A stretch of 64,000 nt of DNA from Bog-473 sp963726135 (GCA_963726135.1 CAVSBE010000008.1:124001-188000), one strand, 5' to 3'. Numbered from the stretch's first letter, positions 25,545 through 34,711 are shown. Program-made: numbers and translations. Notes: generated by a model from the sequence alone, not told the origin.

Positions 25545-26654
25545 ATCGGCGGAGACCGGGGGATGTCGTCGAGCTTGTCGACACCAGAGAGTCGCACCGC
25601 GAACTCCACGTCACGGCATGCGAGCGAGGTCAGGCAACCGCCCAGGTCTGGGACACGACTTACGTGGAGACGGGGTCGACGCTGACCTGCGGTGACGACG
25701 CCACTGTGGTGGGTGCCCTCCCGCCGATTCCCCAGCACCATTTGCTGTGTATCGGCGACCGCTTGCGCCTCGCGGAGGGGCTGGAGGCCGCCGAACCGTG
25801 GAGTCACGGCCAACCAGGGATAGCACGCATCGGTTGCACGCTGCGTGCCGCCTTCAGCGTCGTACAACCGGGCCAGCACGTCGTGCTCGACGACGGGAAG
25901 CTGACCGGCGTCGTCGAGCGCGCCGGCCGCGGTGAGATCCTGGTCAGGATCGAGACGGCGTCCCTCCGGGGTTCGAAACTGCGGGCGGAGAAGGGCATCA
26001 ACCTACCCGAGACCGATCTCCCCGTAGATGCGGTGACAGACGCCGATCTTCCGCTTCTCCGAGTTGCGGCCGTCCATGCGGACATGGTTGCCCTATCGTT
26101 TCTCCATCACGAGCGCGACGTGGACGCCGTGCGGGAGTATCTCGGTCGGGTGAGAGGAGAGGGCTGCGGTCTCGTGTTGAAGATCGAAACCGGGGCAGCG
26201 TTCGCCCGCTTACCCGAGATCCTGCTGCACGCCATGCGGTCGCCGCGCGTGGGCGTGATGATCGCACGCGGCGACCTGGCCGTCGAGGCCGGGTATGAGC
26301 GCCTAGCCGAGCTCCAGGAGGAGATCTTGTGGCTTTGCGAGGCTGCCCACCTGCCCGTGATCTGGGCGACGGAGGTACTCGACCAACTTGCCCGCACCGG
26401 GCAGCCCTCGCGGGCCGAAGTTACAGACGCCGCGATGGCGCAACGCGCCGAATGCGTGATGTTGAACAAGGGGCCGCACGTCGACATGGCCATCGTCGTC
26501 CTTGACGACATCTTGCGTCGCATGTCGGGTCATCAGCGCAAGAAGACGGCGTTGCTCCGGCCGTTGCGCAGCTGGGACGACGATACATAACGACACCGAC
26601 CAGTCAGGTGGACACGCGGCCCCCGGAGTGTCTGGAATGCTCCCCCTACACAAT

Positions 26655-26732
26655 GCGCCCCCGACAGTGCGCCTCCCGACACCGGCGCCCCCGGCAGTGC
26701 GCCCCCGGCAGTGCCTGCGCCCCCGGCAGGCG
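26655..26732 (+). repeat. Short tandem GCGCCCCCGGCAGT repeats
   Basis: Units like TGCGCCCCCGGCAGTG recur four to five times with small changes between 26655 and 26732. Low-complexity, in the 300-bp gap after the pyruvate-kinase-like gene. No gene is seen in 26591-26892. Confidence 0.6.
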
Positions 26733-26866
26733 CTAGGAAGGGAGGGGGTCCTGGGCGAGCGGAAGGCGGACGGCGGGGAGGGGTAGGTGCACTGCCCCGG
26801 GGCGGCACGGCTGCGTGTCAGTCAGTCGGCCGGCCGGCGAGCGGAACGCGGACGCCGGGTGCATCT

Positions 26867-26893
26867 GGGGCGCCCCGTACGGCACTTATGGGC
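26867..26893 (+). repeat. Repeat A, TACGGCAC variant
   Basis: GGGGCGCCCCGTACGGCACT then TATGGGC. The centre reads TACGGCAC rather than TACGCCGG, as at 46391. Confidence 0.6.
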
Positions 26894-27759
26894 TACGTCA
26901 AGAGAGCCTCCAATAGCTGCCACATCGTGGCGTCGTCGACCGCGGTCCCGTATCCGCTGGCTTCTCGACAGTCGGCCTCTAGCTTCCGAAACAGCTCGGC
27001 CAGACCACGATGGCTCTGTCCGACCTCCGTCGATCCATAACCAGTACGAGTCGCCGCCAGCTGGTTCATCACACGTGGATCAAGCCATTCCTCAATGAAA
27101 CGCGACGCATGCCAGACGTCGGTCGAGGGCCGACGGATCTGGGTCCACCACCGGATCAACGCAATGGTTGAAGTGGTAAGCGAGCCTTCGCACCAAGTCA
27201 TTGCGACCCACAGTTCGCCGCGTCGCCACTTTTTGGTTGCAGCGATCAGGTGATACCAGAACCCCCTCGAAAGGATCCGATATTCATCTTCTGTAAGAAG
27301 ACCAGTGCCAGCTTCGGGCGACGCTATCGTCTGGATGTCGTCCGCGACTCCCACCTTGTCAACGAGAAGACGCACTCCGCGACCGAAGAGTTCGCGCACC
27401 TCGGCGAGATCCTTGAAATCTCCGAGGAGTTGCATCATGTCAACCGGCACGATGCTGAAGTCCACATCTAATCCCGATCCGAAGAGCACCCGGCGCTCCG
27501 ACATACCCCCCACCGCCGTCGGTTCGACTATGTCGACAACAACTGGCCCGAACTTGCGAAGCCAATCGTCATGTTCTAAGAAGACGTCGGGTTCATCAAC
27601 GGTCAACACCACATCGATATCGGAGAACTCATCGGCCGGATGATCGCTTCGAGCCTGTGAACCGACGATCATCAGCGTGTGGATATCGCTACGTTGGTTT
27701 GCCCAATCTGCGAACCGCTCAATGAGGGTGCTGGCAACTTGGAGGCTCCCAGCCGACAT
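26893..27759 (-). CDS. Aminoglycoside 6-adenylyltransferase (ANT(6))-like nucleotidyltransferase
   Basis: 288 aa. Nucleotidyltransferase site GSQARSDHPADEFSDID (residues 33-49) with the two metal-binding Asp of DID, then the ANT(6) body (FWYHLIAATKKWRRGELWVA; WTQIRRPSTDVWHASRFIEEW). Family members adenylate streptomycin at O-6; many chromosomal relatives have no proven resistance role. Single gene in its unit; the stop is next to repeat A at 26867. Confidence 0.85.
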   Translation of the reverse strand: MSAGSLQVASTLIERFADWANQRSDIHTLMIVGSQARSDHPADEFSDIDVVLTVDEPDVFLEHDDWLRKFGPVVVDIVEPTAVGGMSERRVLFGSGLDVDFSIVPVDMMQLLGDFKDLAEVRELFGRGVRLLVDKVGVADDIQTIASPEAGTGLLTEDEYRILSRGFWYHLIAATKKWRRGELWVAMTWCEGSLTTSTIALIRWWTQIRRPSTDVWHASRFIEEWLDPRVMNQLAATRTGYGSTEVGQSHRGLAELFRKLEADCREASGYGTAVDDATMWQLLEALLT

Positions 27760-27849
27760 CTCCCTATCTTGCCCCGATGTCGGCCCTGCTGCATCCCATC
27801 GTGGGACTCGCGCCCACCCCAGATCGCCGGTGCTGGGGCAGTTGCGAAG

Positions 27850-28032
27850 TCACGCAGCGGGGGAACCGATCGACACCACCCGTCTCTGAGCGCAGGCGTC
27901 GCAGATGACCTGGACGTGATCGCCGTAGGGGTAATCCGGCCCCGCTGACAGGAGCGGAGTGGCCACTCGACTCCCGCACACCGGGCACTGAGTGTTGGCG
28001 ATGGCTCTGAGGACTGGGGGGTCGAAGGTCAT
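27850..28032 (-). CDS. Small zinc-ribbon protein
   Basis: 60 aa with CPVCGSR near residue 16 and CDACAQR near residue 46, a four-cysteine zinc ribbon. ATG 28032 gives a compact protein, but the ribosome site is poor; the open frame extends further upstream. No family name recognised. Confidence 0.45.
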   Translation of the reverse strand: MTFDPPVLRAIANTQCPVCGSRVATPLLSAGPDYPYGDHVQVICDACAQRRVVSIGSPAA

Positions 28033-28305
28033 CTCGAGAACATACGGTCGGGCTGTGACACGAGATTGGAAAGGCCTGCCAGCTTTAACTCCGTTACCGA
28101 GGCGAACACTTACCGACACCACGGTGTCCCCAAACGTTCGGGGATGCCCCGTCTTCAGACTCCTTTCCGACGCGGCGTCCGCCCCCCCAGACTCGTCACG
28201 GATCAGGCGTCGGTGGACTGGTTCCGGCGTCCGGCCGTGGCGGCTCCTAGACCTTGCCCCCATACGCCGGACCTGGGCGCTCCAACGGGCGTCTGCAAGT
28301 CGGCT

Positions 28306-29167
28306 TCAAGAGTCAGATTCTCGCTCGGGTTCAGTGCTCGCTCTGAGTGGGTATGCGATGTCGCACACGAGCTCCTCGTCGCTGATCGCGTCGGGTTCGG
28401 CGAGGTATACCTCGCGACATGAAAGTCGGCTGCCTGGGCGCGGCAATGACCTCCGGAGAGGAGGCGATGGCGTCGTAGGCGGCGAGGATGGCTGGGTAGT
28501 CCCACTGAGCCTTGGTGATTGTGGTGAAGGCTTCGTCGTGCGCTTCTTCGGTTCGGATCCCGATTAGTTCGGTTGGCTCCACGTCGCCCGAGCAGGTGAG
28601 CACCGCCTCGAGGGGCCCGTCACTTTCGTGATCCACGACACCGTGGAAGATCAGGCTGAATGACTCGATCGGTAGGGGGCCTCCCAAGTGCTCCGCGAAG
28701 AGCCTCTTCGCCTCACGAACGAAAGCGTCAGTCTCCGAGGCCCGCAGTCGGCGCTGGATTGTCATCATTCGTCTGGCAGGTACGTGGCGGGTGTGAATGG
28801 TGAACATCGATGGGTCTTCCCCCTTCAGAATGGCGTGGACATGACGGGCAAGAGACCTCCGGCTTGTGTGGTGAGTCTCTAACTCGGCCATATGGCGGTC
28901 GAGTCGCTGAACCGCCATCTCGGGGTCCGTGTCGAGGTCGCTGAGCACGGATCCGATCTCGGCGAGGCTCATGTCGATGCCCCGCAACATCGCGATGATT
29001 CGAGCGATGTGGACCTGGCCGGTTCCGTAGCGGCGGTAGCCGTTTGACGGGTCAACCTCAAACGGCTGGAGCAGACCGAGCTCGTCGTAGATTCGAAGCG
29101 CTTTGGGACTCAGGTGAGACCGTCGGGCGAACTCGCCACTGCTGAGAAGGTCCGAATCCCGTGGCAC
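28306..29167 (-). pseudogene. MerR family regulator with GyrI-like effector domain, frameshifted at the end
   Basis: MerR HTH at residues 8-75 (SGEFARRSHLSPKALRIYDE; PSNGYRRYGTGQVHIARII), a coiled coil to about 115, then a GyrI/AraC-type effector domain. In the first frame the protein ends with a low-quality tail after TFMSRGIP; shifting by one base near 28425 gives the proper family ending REVYLAEPDAISDEELVCDI then AYPL, with TGA at 28306. GTG start 29167. Multidrug or small-molecule sensing is typical for this layout. Confidence 0.75.
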
Positions 29168-29260
29168 GGGCTGATTCTCCCCCTTGCCCCAGGGGCATGG
29201 TCAAGGGGCCGGAGCCAGGCTCGAAACTCCCAGCGGTACCGTTGCCCAGGGGTGAACGCT

Positions 29261-29300
29261 CCTGCCCCTATCGCCGGGCTTGGGCGCACCCTTCGGCACT
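29261..29300 (+). repeat. Repeat A with extra arm
   Basis: CCTGCCCCTATCGCCGGGCT then TGGGCGCACCCTTCGGCACT. Lies between the divergent MerR and dihydrofolate-reductase-like genes. Confidence 0.7.
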
Positions 29301-29381
29301 TCAGGGACAGGCGGCCGGTCTTCGCTCGGCGTTAGCGTCAACCAGTTCATATCGCAAACACCCAACGCTTCGGAGGCCGCC

Positions 29382-30041
29382 ATGCCCCAGGTCCGTGTCC
29401 ACAACTTCTCGATCTCCCTGGACGGGTTCGGGACCGGCGAGGGCTTGACCTTCGACGCTCCGTTCGGTCACGCCGGCCATCGTCTGCACGAGTGGGTGTT
29501 CCCCACCCGGTTCGGCCGCTCGATCATCATGGGTCAGTCAGGGGGCACGACCGGTGTCGACAACGCGTTCGCCGAACGCCTGAATGTCGGGTTTGGTGCC
29601 GAGATCATGGGCCGGGGCAAGTTCGGCCCGCAGATTGGCCCGTGGACCGATCTCGGCACCGACGACGAGTGGCGTGGCTGGTGGGGGCCGAACCCGCCGT
29701 TCCACACGCCGGTGTTCGTGCTCACGCACCATCCGCGCCCGTCGATCGAGATGGAAGGCGGCACCGTGTTCCACTTCGTCGATGCCTCTCCGCAGGAGGC
29801 TCTCGACCTCGCCCAGCAGGCCGCCGGTGAACTCGACGTGCGCATCGGCGGTGGCCCGACGGTCGTCCGCGACTTCCTCGCCGCCGACCTCATCGACACC
29901 CTCCACGTCGTGTTGGTGCCGATCCTTCTCGGCCGTGGTGTTCGACTGTGGGACGGCCTCGAAGGCATCGAGGAGCGCTACAACAGCGAGGCAGTCTCGT
30001 CACCGAGCGGTGTCACCCATCTGACCTTCACACGCCGATGA
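29382..30041 (+). CDS. Dihydrofolate reductase family (RibD C-terminal domain) protein
   Basis: 219 aa. MPQVRVHNFSISLDGFG is the usual first strand, then FGAEIMGRGKFGP (GRxTF-like loop), TPVFVLTHHPRP, VRIGGGPTVVRDFLAADLID and VPILLGRGVRLWDG. These YyaP/YwjB-type proteins are NADPH-dependent reductases of unknown substrate. ATG 29382 has CGGAGG 5 bp upstream. It is the only gene between two repeat A copies. Confidence 0.9.
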   Translation: MPQVRVHNFSISLDGFGTGEGLTFDAPFGHAGHRLHEWVFPTRFGRSIIMGQSGGTTGVDNAFAERLNVGFGAEIMGRGKFGPQIGPWTDLGTDDEWRGWWGPNPPFHTPVFVLTHHPRPSIEMEGGTVFHFVDASPQEALDLAQQAAGELDVRIGGGPTVVRDFLAADLIDTLHVVLVPILLGRGVRLWDGLEGIEERYNSEAVSSPSGVTHLTFTRR

Positions 30042-30066
30042 CCGATCCCTGCTGACGAGCTGACGA

Positions 30067-30107
30067 CCTGCCCCCGAACACCGGGAAGGTGGGACACTTC
30101 GGCACCG
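30067..30107 (+). repeat. Repeat A with GTGGGACACTTCGGCAC arm
   Basis: CCTGCCCCCGAACACCGGGA then AGGTGGGACACTTCGGCAC. Same right arm as at 44155 and 51420. Confidence 0.75.
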
Positions 30108-30124
30108 TGGGGACCCCCGCACTA

Positions 30125-30586
30125 TCAGCTGATTTGGGGTAGGTCCCGAGTTACCTCGAACAATTCTCCAACGGTGCTAGCTCTGAGCGTGGCGTCCAAT
30201 CGACCATTGAGATCGTCAAAGTTCAATCGTCCAGCCTCAAAGTGATGGCGCAATTCCCGCGTGACTCGTTCTCGGTCTCCATCGGAAGCCAGCATCTTCG
30301 AGCCTTCGCCCTGGCGCAGGCCGGTCTGCTCAATGCCGATGTCGAGCGGTGTGGAGCGTGCCTTCTGTAGTCGGGGTCTCGCAGATGCCAGATAAACGAT
30401 GCTTGCTACGACGCCACCAAGGTTGATGAACACGGAGAGAACTACAAGGATCACTATCCATCTGGTCTTGTCGCTCCCGATTTGTTGAAATGAGCTCGCG
30501 GGGCGGCGAGCGGCATCGATGATTGCCCAGAGAGGGATGCCGATAACGATTGCCACTCCGAGGAGAATCAGTACATCTACAAACAC
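30125..30586 (-). CDS. Membrane protein with C-terminal DUF1707 domain
   Basis: 153 aa. Two membrane helices (VLILLGVAIVIGIPLWAII; WIVILVVLSVFINLGGVVA) in a PLDc_N-like arrangement, then a DUF1707 domain at residues 100-150 (LASDGDRERVTRELRHHFEA, LNFDDLNGRLDATLRASTV). DUF1707 is common at the ends of actinobacterial membrane proteins and has no set function. Usual order is DUF1707 first; here it is last. Confidence 0.75.
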   Translation of the reverse strand: MFVDVLILLGVAIVIGIPLWAIIDAARRPASSFQQIGSDKTRWIVILVVLSVFINLGGVVASIVYLASARPRLQKARSTPLDIGIEQTGLRQGEGSKMLASDGDRERVTRELRHHFEAGRLNFDDLNGRLDATLRASTVGELFEVTRDLPQIS

Positions 30587-30805
30587 GTCAACCTCGAGCG
30601 TCCCAAAAGTTCCCGATTTGAAGAACGATACTGAGCCTCATGTACAAGATGATCGAAACGCATCCGATCGGGACTGCGCTCGTCCAATGCGGATTGACAA
30701 TTCGAGCAGGAATCGATACCACTCTGAGCTGGCGACAGTGTCGCTGACCCGGATCCCTGGCCAGTTGCGGATCATCTTGGTCCATCCTGCCATCACGGCG
30801 GCGGG

Positions 30806-30836
30806 GGTGCCCCCGTTCGCCGGGAGCGGGCGCACC
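30806..30836 (+). repeat. Repeat A
   Basis: GGTGCCCCCGTTCGCCGGGA then GCGGGCGCACC; near consensus. Confidence 0.75.
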
Positions 30837-30993
30837 ATTGAACGAGGTGTGCTTGCTCATGGCTAACTGACCTCGACCGGCACATCGGTGACGACCGTCC
30901 CGGCATCGCCCCCCACCCCCCGAGGGAGCTGCAATAGGAGTTGTTATCGTCTGCGCTAGTCGGGCGAATGCTCGGTGAAAGCGAGGAAACATC

Positions 30994-31299
30994 ATGACAG
31001 TCGGGAGTTCCACCGTTACAACCGTCAAGCCCGGACGAGCCGCAGAGGCGATCGCTGACTCCAAGAAGTACGGCGAGATCATGACCCGTCACGGAGCCAA
31101 GAATGTACGTACCTTATTGCTCATGAGCTCCACGCCGATGCGGATTGTGTTGAGTTATGAAGTCGAAAACCAGGCCGCGCTCGGCGAAATCGGGGACAAG
31201 GTCCTGGCCGACGCCGAACTGCAGAAGGCGATGGTCGAAACCTTCGGCGAGGGCGGCACATCTTCCGGGTACATAACGGACACTTGGATCGAGGTCTGA
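30994..31299 (+). CDS. Small dimeric alpha-beta-barrel-like protein, unknown function
   Basis: 101 aa, starts MTVGSSTVTTVKPGRAAEAI, ends GYITDTWIEV. The alternation (strand, helix with KKYGEIMTRHGAKN, strand RTLLLMSSTPM, strand IVLSYEVEN, helix) resembles NIPSNAP/Dabb-type ferredoxin folds. GAAAGCGAGGAA lies upstream of ATG 30994. A terminator-like hairpin follows. Confidence 0.6.
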   Translation: MTVGSSTVTTVKPGRAAEAIADSKKYGEIMTRHGAKNVRTLLLMSSTPMRIVLSYEVENQAALGEIGDKVLADAELQKAMVETFGEGGTSSGYITDTWIEV

Positions 31300-31333
31300 T
31301 CGTGTTATAGAGCCGTCAAGGTAATCAAGGTAG

Positions 31334-31363
31334 GAATCGACTCCGCTTCGGCGGGGTCGATTC
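31334..31363 (+). terminator. Hairpin after the small alpha-beta protein
   Basis: GAATCGACTCCGC-TTCG-GCGGGGTCGATTC: 13-bp stem with a UUCG loop, 35 bp after the stop. No long T tract, so a weak intrinsic terminator. Confidence 0.55.
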
Positions 31364-31438
31364 ATCTCCGCCCGGTCACTGCTAGGCGACGAGGTCGAGG
31401 GCGCTTGGGCCATATCGCCCATCCCCTCAGGCTACGCA

Positions 31439-31466
31439 CTGCCCCAGTCCGCCGGACTGGGGGCAG
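31439..31466 (+). repeat. Repeat A, most symmetric copy
   Basis: CTGCCCCAGTCCGCCGGACT then GGGGGCAG: a 28-bp palindrome with one unpaired G. Identical at 49224. Confidence 0.85.
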
Positions 31467-31485
31467 CGGACCAGCAGCTCCAGAC

Positions 31486-32208
31486 CTACGCCACAGGCTG
31501 TTTCAGATGCTCGTCGAAGAAGGTGATGATGCGCCTCCGAGCGTCGAGGGCGGACTCCTCATGGAACTTCGAGCCCGAGAGCTTCGCCAAAACCTTGAAG
31601 ATCGTTGACACCTCCGCAGGATCATGATCATTCAAAAACGAGTGCCCGGCATCGGCATACACCTTTACATCGTGGTCCACTCCGTTGGATCGCAGCGCCT
31701 CCTCGAGGCGGCCGGGTGCTTGGCGCAGAGAGCGATCCTTGGCGCCGTAACTTCCGATCACTGGGCAGGCCCCTCGCAACAGGTCCTCGGCGTTCCTCGG
31801 GACACCGCCGTAGTTCACGCTGGACGCAGAGAAGCCGTGTCCGGGCGCAAGCAGTAGAGCGAACCCACCTCCCATGCAGTAGCCGATGACACCGATCCGG
31901 CCCGTGCAGTCGGGTCGGCCAGCTAGCCACGCCCGCGTGGCCTCCAGGTCGTCGAAGGTCCGACCCTTGCGAGCGAGAGCATCTCTGATCACCGATCGCA
32001 TGCATCTGAGCTTGTTGCCCCCGTGATACAAGTCCGGGGCCGCCGCCAAGTACCCCTCATTCGCCAACCAGTCCGCCTGTCTTCGCAAGTCCGTGCTCAT
32101 TCCGAACGCATCGTGAATGACGACCACGCCGGGCCAGGTTCCCTCACCGGTCGGAACGGCCACGTAGGCCGGGAGCACGCCAACAGTGGGAATCTCTACG
32201 TCGGTCAC
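31486..32208 (-). CDS. Dienelactone hydrolase family protein
   Basis: 240 aa alpha/beta hydrolase. GVVVIHDAFGM forms the first strand and oxyanion loop, the nucleophile elbow is GYCMGGG (Cys as in dienelactone hydrolases), the acid is in SYGAKDRS and the catalytic His in ADAGHSFLND. Family members open lactone rings or cleave small esters. ATG 32208. Whole gene lies within the duplicated unit; copy 2 is interrupted by a stop codon. Confidence 0.9.
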   Translation of the reverse strand: MTDVEIPTVGVLPAYVAVPTGEGTWPGVVVIHDAFGMSTDLRRQADWLANEGYLAAAPDLYHGGNKLRCMRSVIRDALARKGRTFDDLEATRAWLAGRPDCTGRIGVIGYCMGGGFALLLAPGHGFSASSVNYGGVPRNAEDLLRGACPVIGSYGAKDRSLRQAPGRLEEALRSNGVDHDVKVYADAGHSFLNDHDPAEVSTIFKVLAKLSGSKFHEESALDARRRIITFFDEHLKQPVA

Positions 32209-32256
32209 GTTCCATGATGACCCATGAGACCATGGCGTGCGCTGCCATGTCGGAGG

Positions 32257-32280
32257 TATCCCCTATCGCCGGCACGGGGA
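32257..32280 (+). repeat. Repeat A, TATCCCC variant
   Basis: TATCCCCTATCGCCGGCACG then GGGA. Right border of the duplicated unit. Confidence 0.7.
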
Positions 32281-32282
32281 CG

Positions 32283-32308
32283 CGAAACGACCCCGCCGAA
32301 GCGGGGCC
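32283..32308 (-). terminator. Intrinsic terminator-like hairpin, minus strand
   Basis: On the minus strand GGCCCCGC-TTCG-GCGGGGTCGTTTCG, placed 56 bp after the stop of the minus-strand methyltransferase. The same hairpin occurs at 46342 with a better T tract. Confidence 0.65.
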
Positions 32309-32332
32309 GAGACGCCTGGCCTTGTGGCGCTC

Positions 32333-32360
32333 AATCCCGGCGTACGGGGGCAGGGGGCAC
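32333..32360 (-). repeat. Repeat A, reverse orientation
   Basis: On the minus strand GTGCCCCCTGCCCCCGTACG then CCGGGATT. One of few reversed copies. Confidence 0.65.
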
Positions 32361-32363
32361 GGC

Positions 32364-33134
32364 TCACTCTGGCTGGCTGAGACAGGCATGGTACGAGTCG
32401 AACTCGACCTCTAGCGGCTTGCCGAAAATTGGGCGAAGTTGCGTTTCGCACCATCCTCGGATCTCACCCATTGATGTTCCAGACCTCACCGCATCCGCGA
32501 CATTGCTCTCAGTCATGAGGTAGTCGAGGTAACCCCTCAAATCAAAGGTCGCAGTGACAGTGAGGGCCTTGTATGCAAACAAATCGAGCGGCGCTCCGTC
32601 AAACGTCGACCGGTTAATCGGCGCAGCCCATGAAGTCGGCTTAGGCCACCGACGCAGCCACTCGAAATACCAGGACGCAAGGTCAGGACACGCCGCCGAC
32701 TGGCATCCGGTGGCGAAGTCGTAGACCACGAGCACCCCGTCGATCGACAGCACCCGCTTGGCTTCCGCAAAGAAACCCGACGCTCTGGTAAAGTTCAAAA
32801 CCCCAGCAGCCGTGATCAGCCCGACTGAGCCCGACCCGAGGGGAAGCGTCTCGGCCGTCCCAATCACGAAGCACGCTCCATTGGTGTGGGTTTTCGCCTG
32901 CGCAATCATTGCCGTGGAGGGATCGACCCCAAGAACCCTTCGGCCGAAGCCCGAAAGTATGAGTGCCGAAGTAGACGCTCCCGCTCCGCATCCCAGGTCG
33001 AGTGCGAGATCGACGGATCGAGGCGACGAAAGCACTGTGCCAACGTGGTCGAGAATCTGCCTATGGACGGGCGGCCTGCGGGTTGCGTACTCGGCGGCTA
33101 TCGAGTTCTGGCCGAACAGTGAATCAGACGGCAT
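32364..33134 (-). CDS. Class I SAM-dependent methyltransferase
   Basis: 256 aa. Motif I LALDLGCGAGASTSALI, motif II VLGVDPSTAMI, then GTAETLPLGSGSVGLITAAG and RVLSIDGVLVVYDFA. ATG 33134. The C-terminal half (RWPKPTSWAAPINRSTFD) is of the type found in UbiE-like enzymes of unknown substrate. Alone in its unit, with its own terminator. Confidence 0.8.
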   Translation of the reverse strand: MPSDSLFGQNSIAAEYATRRPPVHRQILDHVGTVLSSPRSVDLALDLGCGAGASTSALILSGFGRRVLGVDPSTAMIAQAKTHTNGACFVIGTAETLPLGSGSVGLITAAGVLNFTRASGFFAEAKRVLSIDGVLVVYDFATGCQSAACPDLASWYFEWLRRWPKPTSWAAPINRSTFDGAPLDLFAYKALTVTATFDLRGYLDYLMTESNVADAVRSGTSMGEIRGWCETQLRPIFGKPLEVEFDSYHACLSQPE

Positions 33135-33163
33135 GGGGCGAAGCTAACAGTGACCCTGGCCGA

Positions 33164-33216
33164 CTGCCCCACTCGTGCCGCAGGGTGGGCACCCCGTCCC
33201 GGCGTACTGGGACACC
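33164..33216 (+). repeat. Repeat A doublet (tail-to-tail pair)
   Basis: Forward unit CTGCCCCACTCGTGCCGCAG is joined by GGTGGGCACC to a reversed unit GTCCCGGCGTACTGGGACAC. The doublets at 34803 and 35824 have the same build. Confidence 0.8.
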
Positions 33217-33251
33217 TCTGACCGAGGTGGGAATAGCGGCGAAAATGACAA

Positions 33252-33503
33252 CTAATGCTTGTGTTGGGGGTGGTGGCGGTGGGGGTCGTGGTGCGCGGCA
33301 GCTTCATTGGCGGCAGAACACGCTCCGCACCAGATGAGCCGAGCTGGTGGCTCAATCCTGATCACCTGTTCGATGGGTTCGGTGCGAGTGAGGTAGTGGT
33401 CAAGGATCTTGGCATGGTCCATGCACACCCCAGCCCCACATGAGTGACAGACCGCCACGGCGACAGTGGACACGCTGGAATCGGTGCAATCGAAACAGTT
33501 CAT
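33252..33503 (-). CDS. DUF2180 family zinc-binding protein
   Basis: 83 aa. MNCFDCTD, then CHSCGAGVCMDHA and WCGACSAAN give the cysteine/histidine pattern of DUF2180; the end HHDPHRHHPQHKH is a histidine-rich metal-binding tail. ATG 33503 overlaps the ACR3 stop as ATGA, so it is translated by coupling with the arsenite pump. A role as metal or metalloid chaperone is possible but unproven. Confidence 0.8.
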   Translation of the reverse strand: MNCFDCTDSSVSTVAVAVCHSCGAGVCMDHAKILDHYLTRTEPIEQVIRIEPPARLIWCGACSAANEAAAHHDPHRHHPQHKH

Positions 33504-34711
33504 CCGATACTCTCCTTGTTCGCATTGGGCCGAGTCTCAGCCGAGGAATAGAAGCGGCGGCGGGCCCAGAGGGCGACGTAGACGAGGCTCACCAGGACCG
33601 GAACCTCGATGAGCGGACCGACTACACCGGCGAGCGCCTCACCCGAGGTCACCCCGAAGATACCGATAGCCACGGCAATGCCGAGTTCAAAGTTGTTCCC
33701 GGCAGCGGTGAAGGCGACCGCCGTGTTCCGCTCATACGGAAAGTGCATTCGGAGTCCGAGAGCGAAAGCACCGAACCACATGACTCCGAAGTAGGCGAGT
33801 AGCGGCAGTGCAATCCGGGCCACGTCCCACGGGTCGCTCGTGATCTTGTGGCCCTGTAGGGCGAAAAGGACGACGATGGTGAACAGCAGCCCGTAAAGCG
33901 AAAGAGGGCTGATCCGTGGAATGAACTGCTCCTCATACCACCGGGTCCCTTTGGTCCTCTCGCCGATCGTGCGGGTGAGGAACCCGGCGGCGAGTGGAAT
34001 GCCAAGGAAGACCAGCACGATCTTGGCAATCTCCCAAATGGTCACGTGGAGAGCAGCCGTGCTCAGGCCGAGCCAACCGGGGAGGACTTGAAGGTAGAAC
34101 CAGCCGAGCAGTGCGTAGGCGATGATCTGGAACACGGAGTTCACGGCGACCAGCACAACCGCAAGTTCTCGATCACCACAGGCCAAGTCGTTCCAGACGA
34201 GCACCATAGCGATGCATCGAGCCAGGCCCACGATGATCAATCCGGTGCGATAAGCCGGAAGGTCGGGCAGCATCAGCCACGCCAAGGTGAACATCAGTGC
34301 TGGCCCGATGACCCAGTTCAACAACAACGAGGTACCAATGGTGCGACGGTCCCGCGCCACACTGCCAACCTTGGCGTATTTCACCTTTGCCAACACGGGG
34401 TACATCATCAGAAGCAGACCGATCGCAATCGGTAAGGAAACCGTCCCGATCTTGACGGTGTCGAGCCACCCGTTGAGGCCGGGGATCGTGCGTCCGAGTA
34501 CGAGTCCTAGGGCCATTGCCGCGACTATCCAGAGCGGCAGGAAGCGGTTCAGCAAGGACAACCGGTGCAACACGTCAGCCTCATTGGGTGCGGGTGCAGC
34601 CGTGGTCAATGACCCATTGCCCTGCGGGCCCGATCCGCCTTTGCTCCGGTCGAAGGTGTCGACAGCCTCCGGCCGGACGCGAAGGACATGCCGGATCCGG
34701 GAGCCGCTCAT
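33500..34711 (-). CDS. acr3: ACR3 family arsenite efflux transporter
   Basis: 403 aa with ten membrane helices after a polar N-terminus of about 50 residues. The ACR3 signatures are present: LLMMYPVLAKVKY, the helix GLARCIAMVLVWNDLACGD with the essential cysteine, and AFTAAGNNFELGIAVAIG. It exports arsenite (and often antimonite) driven by proton potential. ATG 34711 is the first good start before the conserved core; no ArsR gene is beside it. The DUF2180 gene is coupled downstream. Confidence 0.95.
   Translation of the reverse strand: MSGSRIRHVLRVRPEAVDTFDRSKGGSGPQGNGSLTTAAPAPNEADVLHRLSLLNRFLPLWIVAAMALGLVLGRTIPGLNGWLDTVKIGTVSLPIAIGLLLMMYPVLAKVKYAKVGSVARDRRTIGTSLLLNWVIGPALMFTLAWLMLPDLPAYRTGLIIVGLARCIAMVLVWNDLACGDRELAVVLVAVNSVFQIIAYALLGWFYLQVLPGWLGLSTAALHVTIWEIAKIVLVFLGIPLAAGFLTRTIGERTKGTRWYEEQFIPRISPLSLYGLLFTIVVLFALQGHKITSDPWDVARIALPLLAYFGVMWFGAFALGLRMHFPYERNTAVAFTAAGNNFELGIAVAIGIFGVTSGEALAGVVGPLIEVPVLVSLVYVALWARRRFYSSAETRPNANKESIG

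Larger units (their letters stand above)
23537..26590 (+). pseudogene. Pyruvate kinase-like protein split by IS481 and one frameshift
   Basis: Three parts form one protein of about 660 aa. Part 1 (to about 24065) holds the N-terminal extension found in some bacterial and plant-like pyruvate kinases (NLTHYLALRQGDERSLQ, LSSLGRCEPHVLATVES). Part 2, one frame over, has IMVTLPSEAATDYPLVRHL, ARINGAHDGPDAWVRM and CRISMDLPGPKMRTG. IS481 then interrupts at 24506. Removing the element and one GCTAGA copy restores the frame (AAWLDRRRPGDVVELVDT) and the C-terminal barrel continues: ADMVALSFLHHERDVD, GVMIARGDLAVE, PVIWATEVLDQL, and it stops at 26590 with NKGPH. Start GTG 23537 is tentative. Inactive as it stands. 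Confidence 0.8.
31438..32272. repeat. Duplicated gene unit, copy 1 (835 bp)
   Basis: Nearly identical to 49223-50057 (I find about three differences). It starts at the repeat A before the dienelactone hydrolase stop and ends at CCCCTATCGCCGG of the next repeat A, after which the copies diverge at once (CACGGGG against GTAGGGG). Confidence 0.9.

Noticed and set aside
26893..27759. Acquired clinical-type aminoglycoside resistance gene
   Set aside because: The protein has the ANT(6) motifs but sits as a lone chromosomal-type gene without integron or transposon resistance context; resistance cannot be claimed from sequence.
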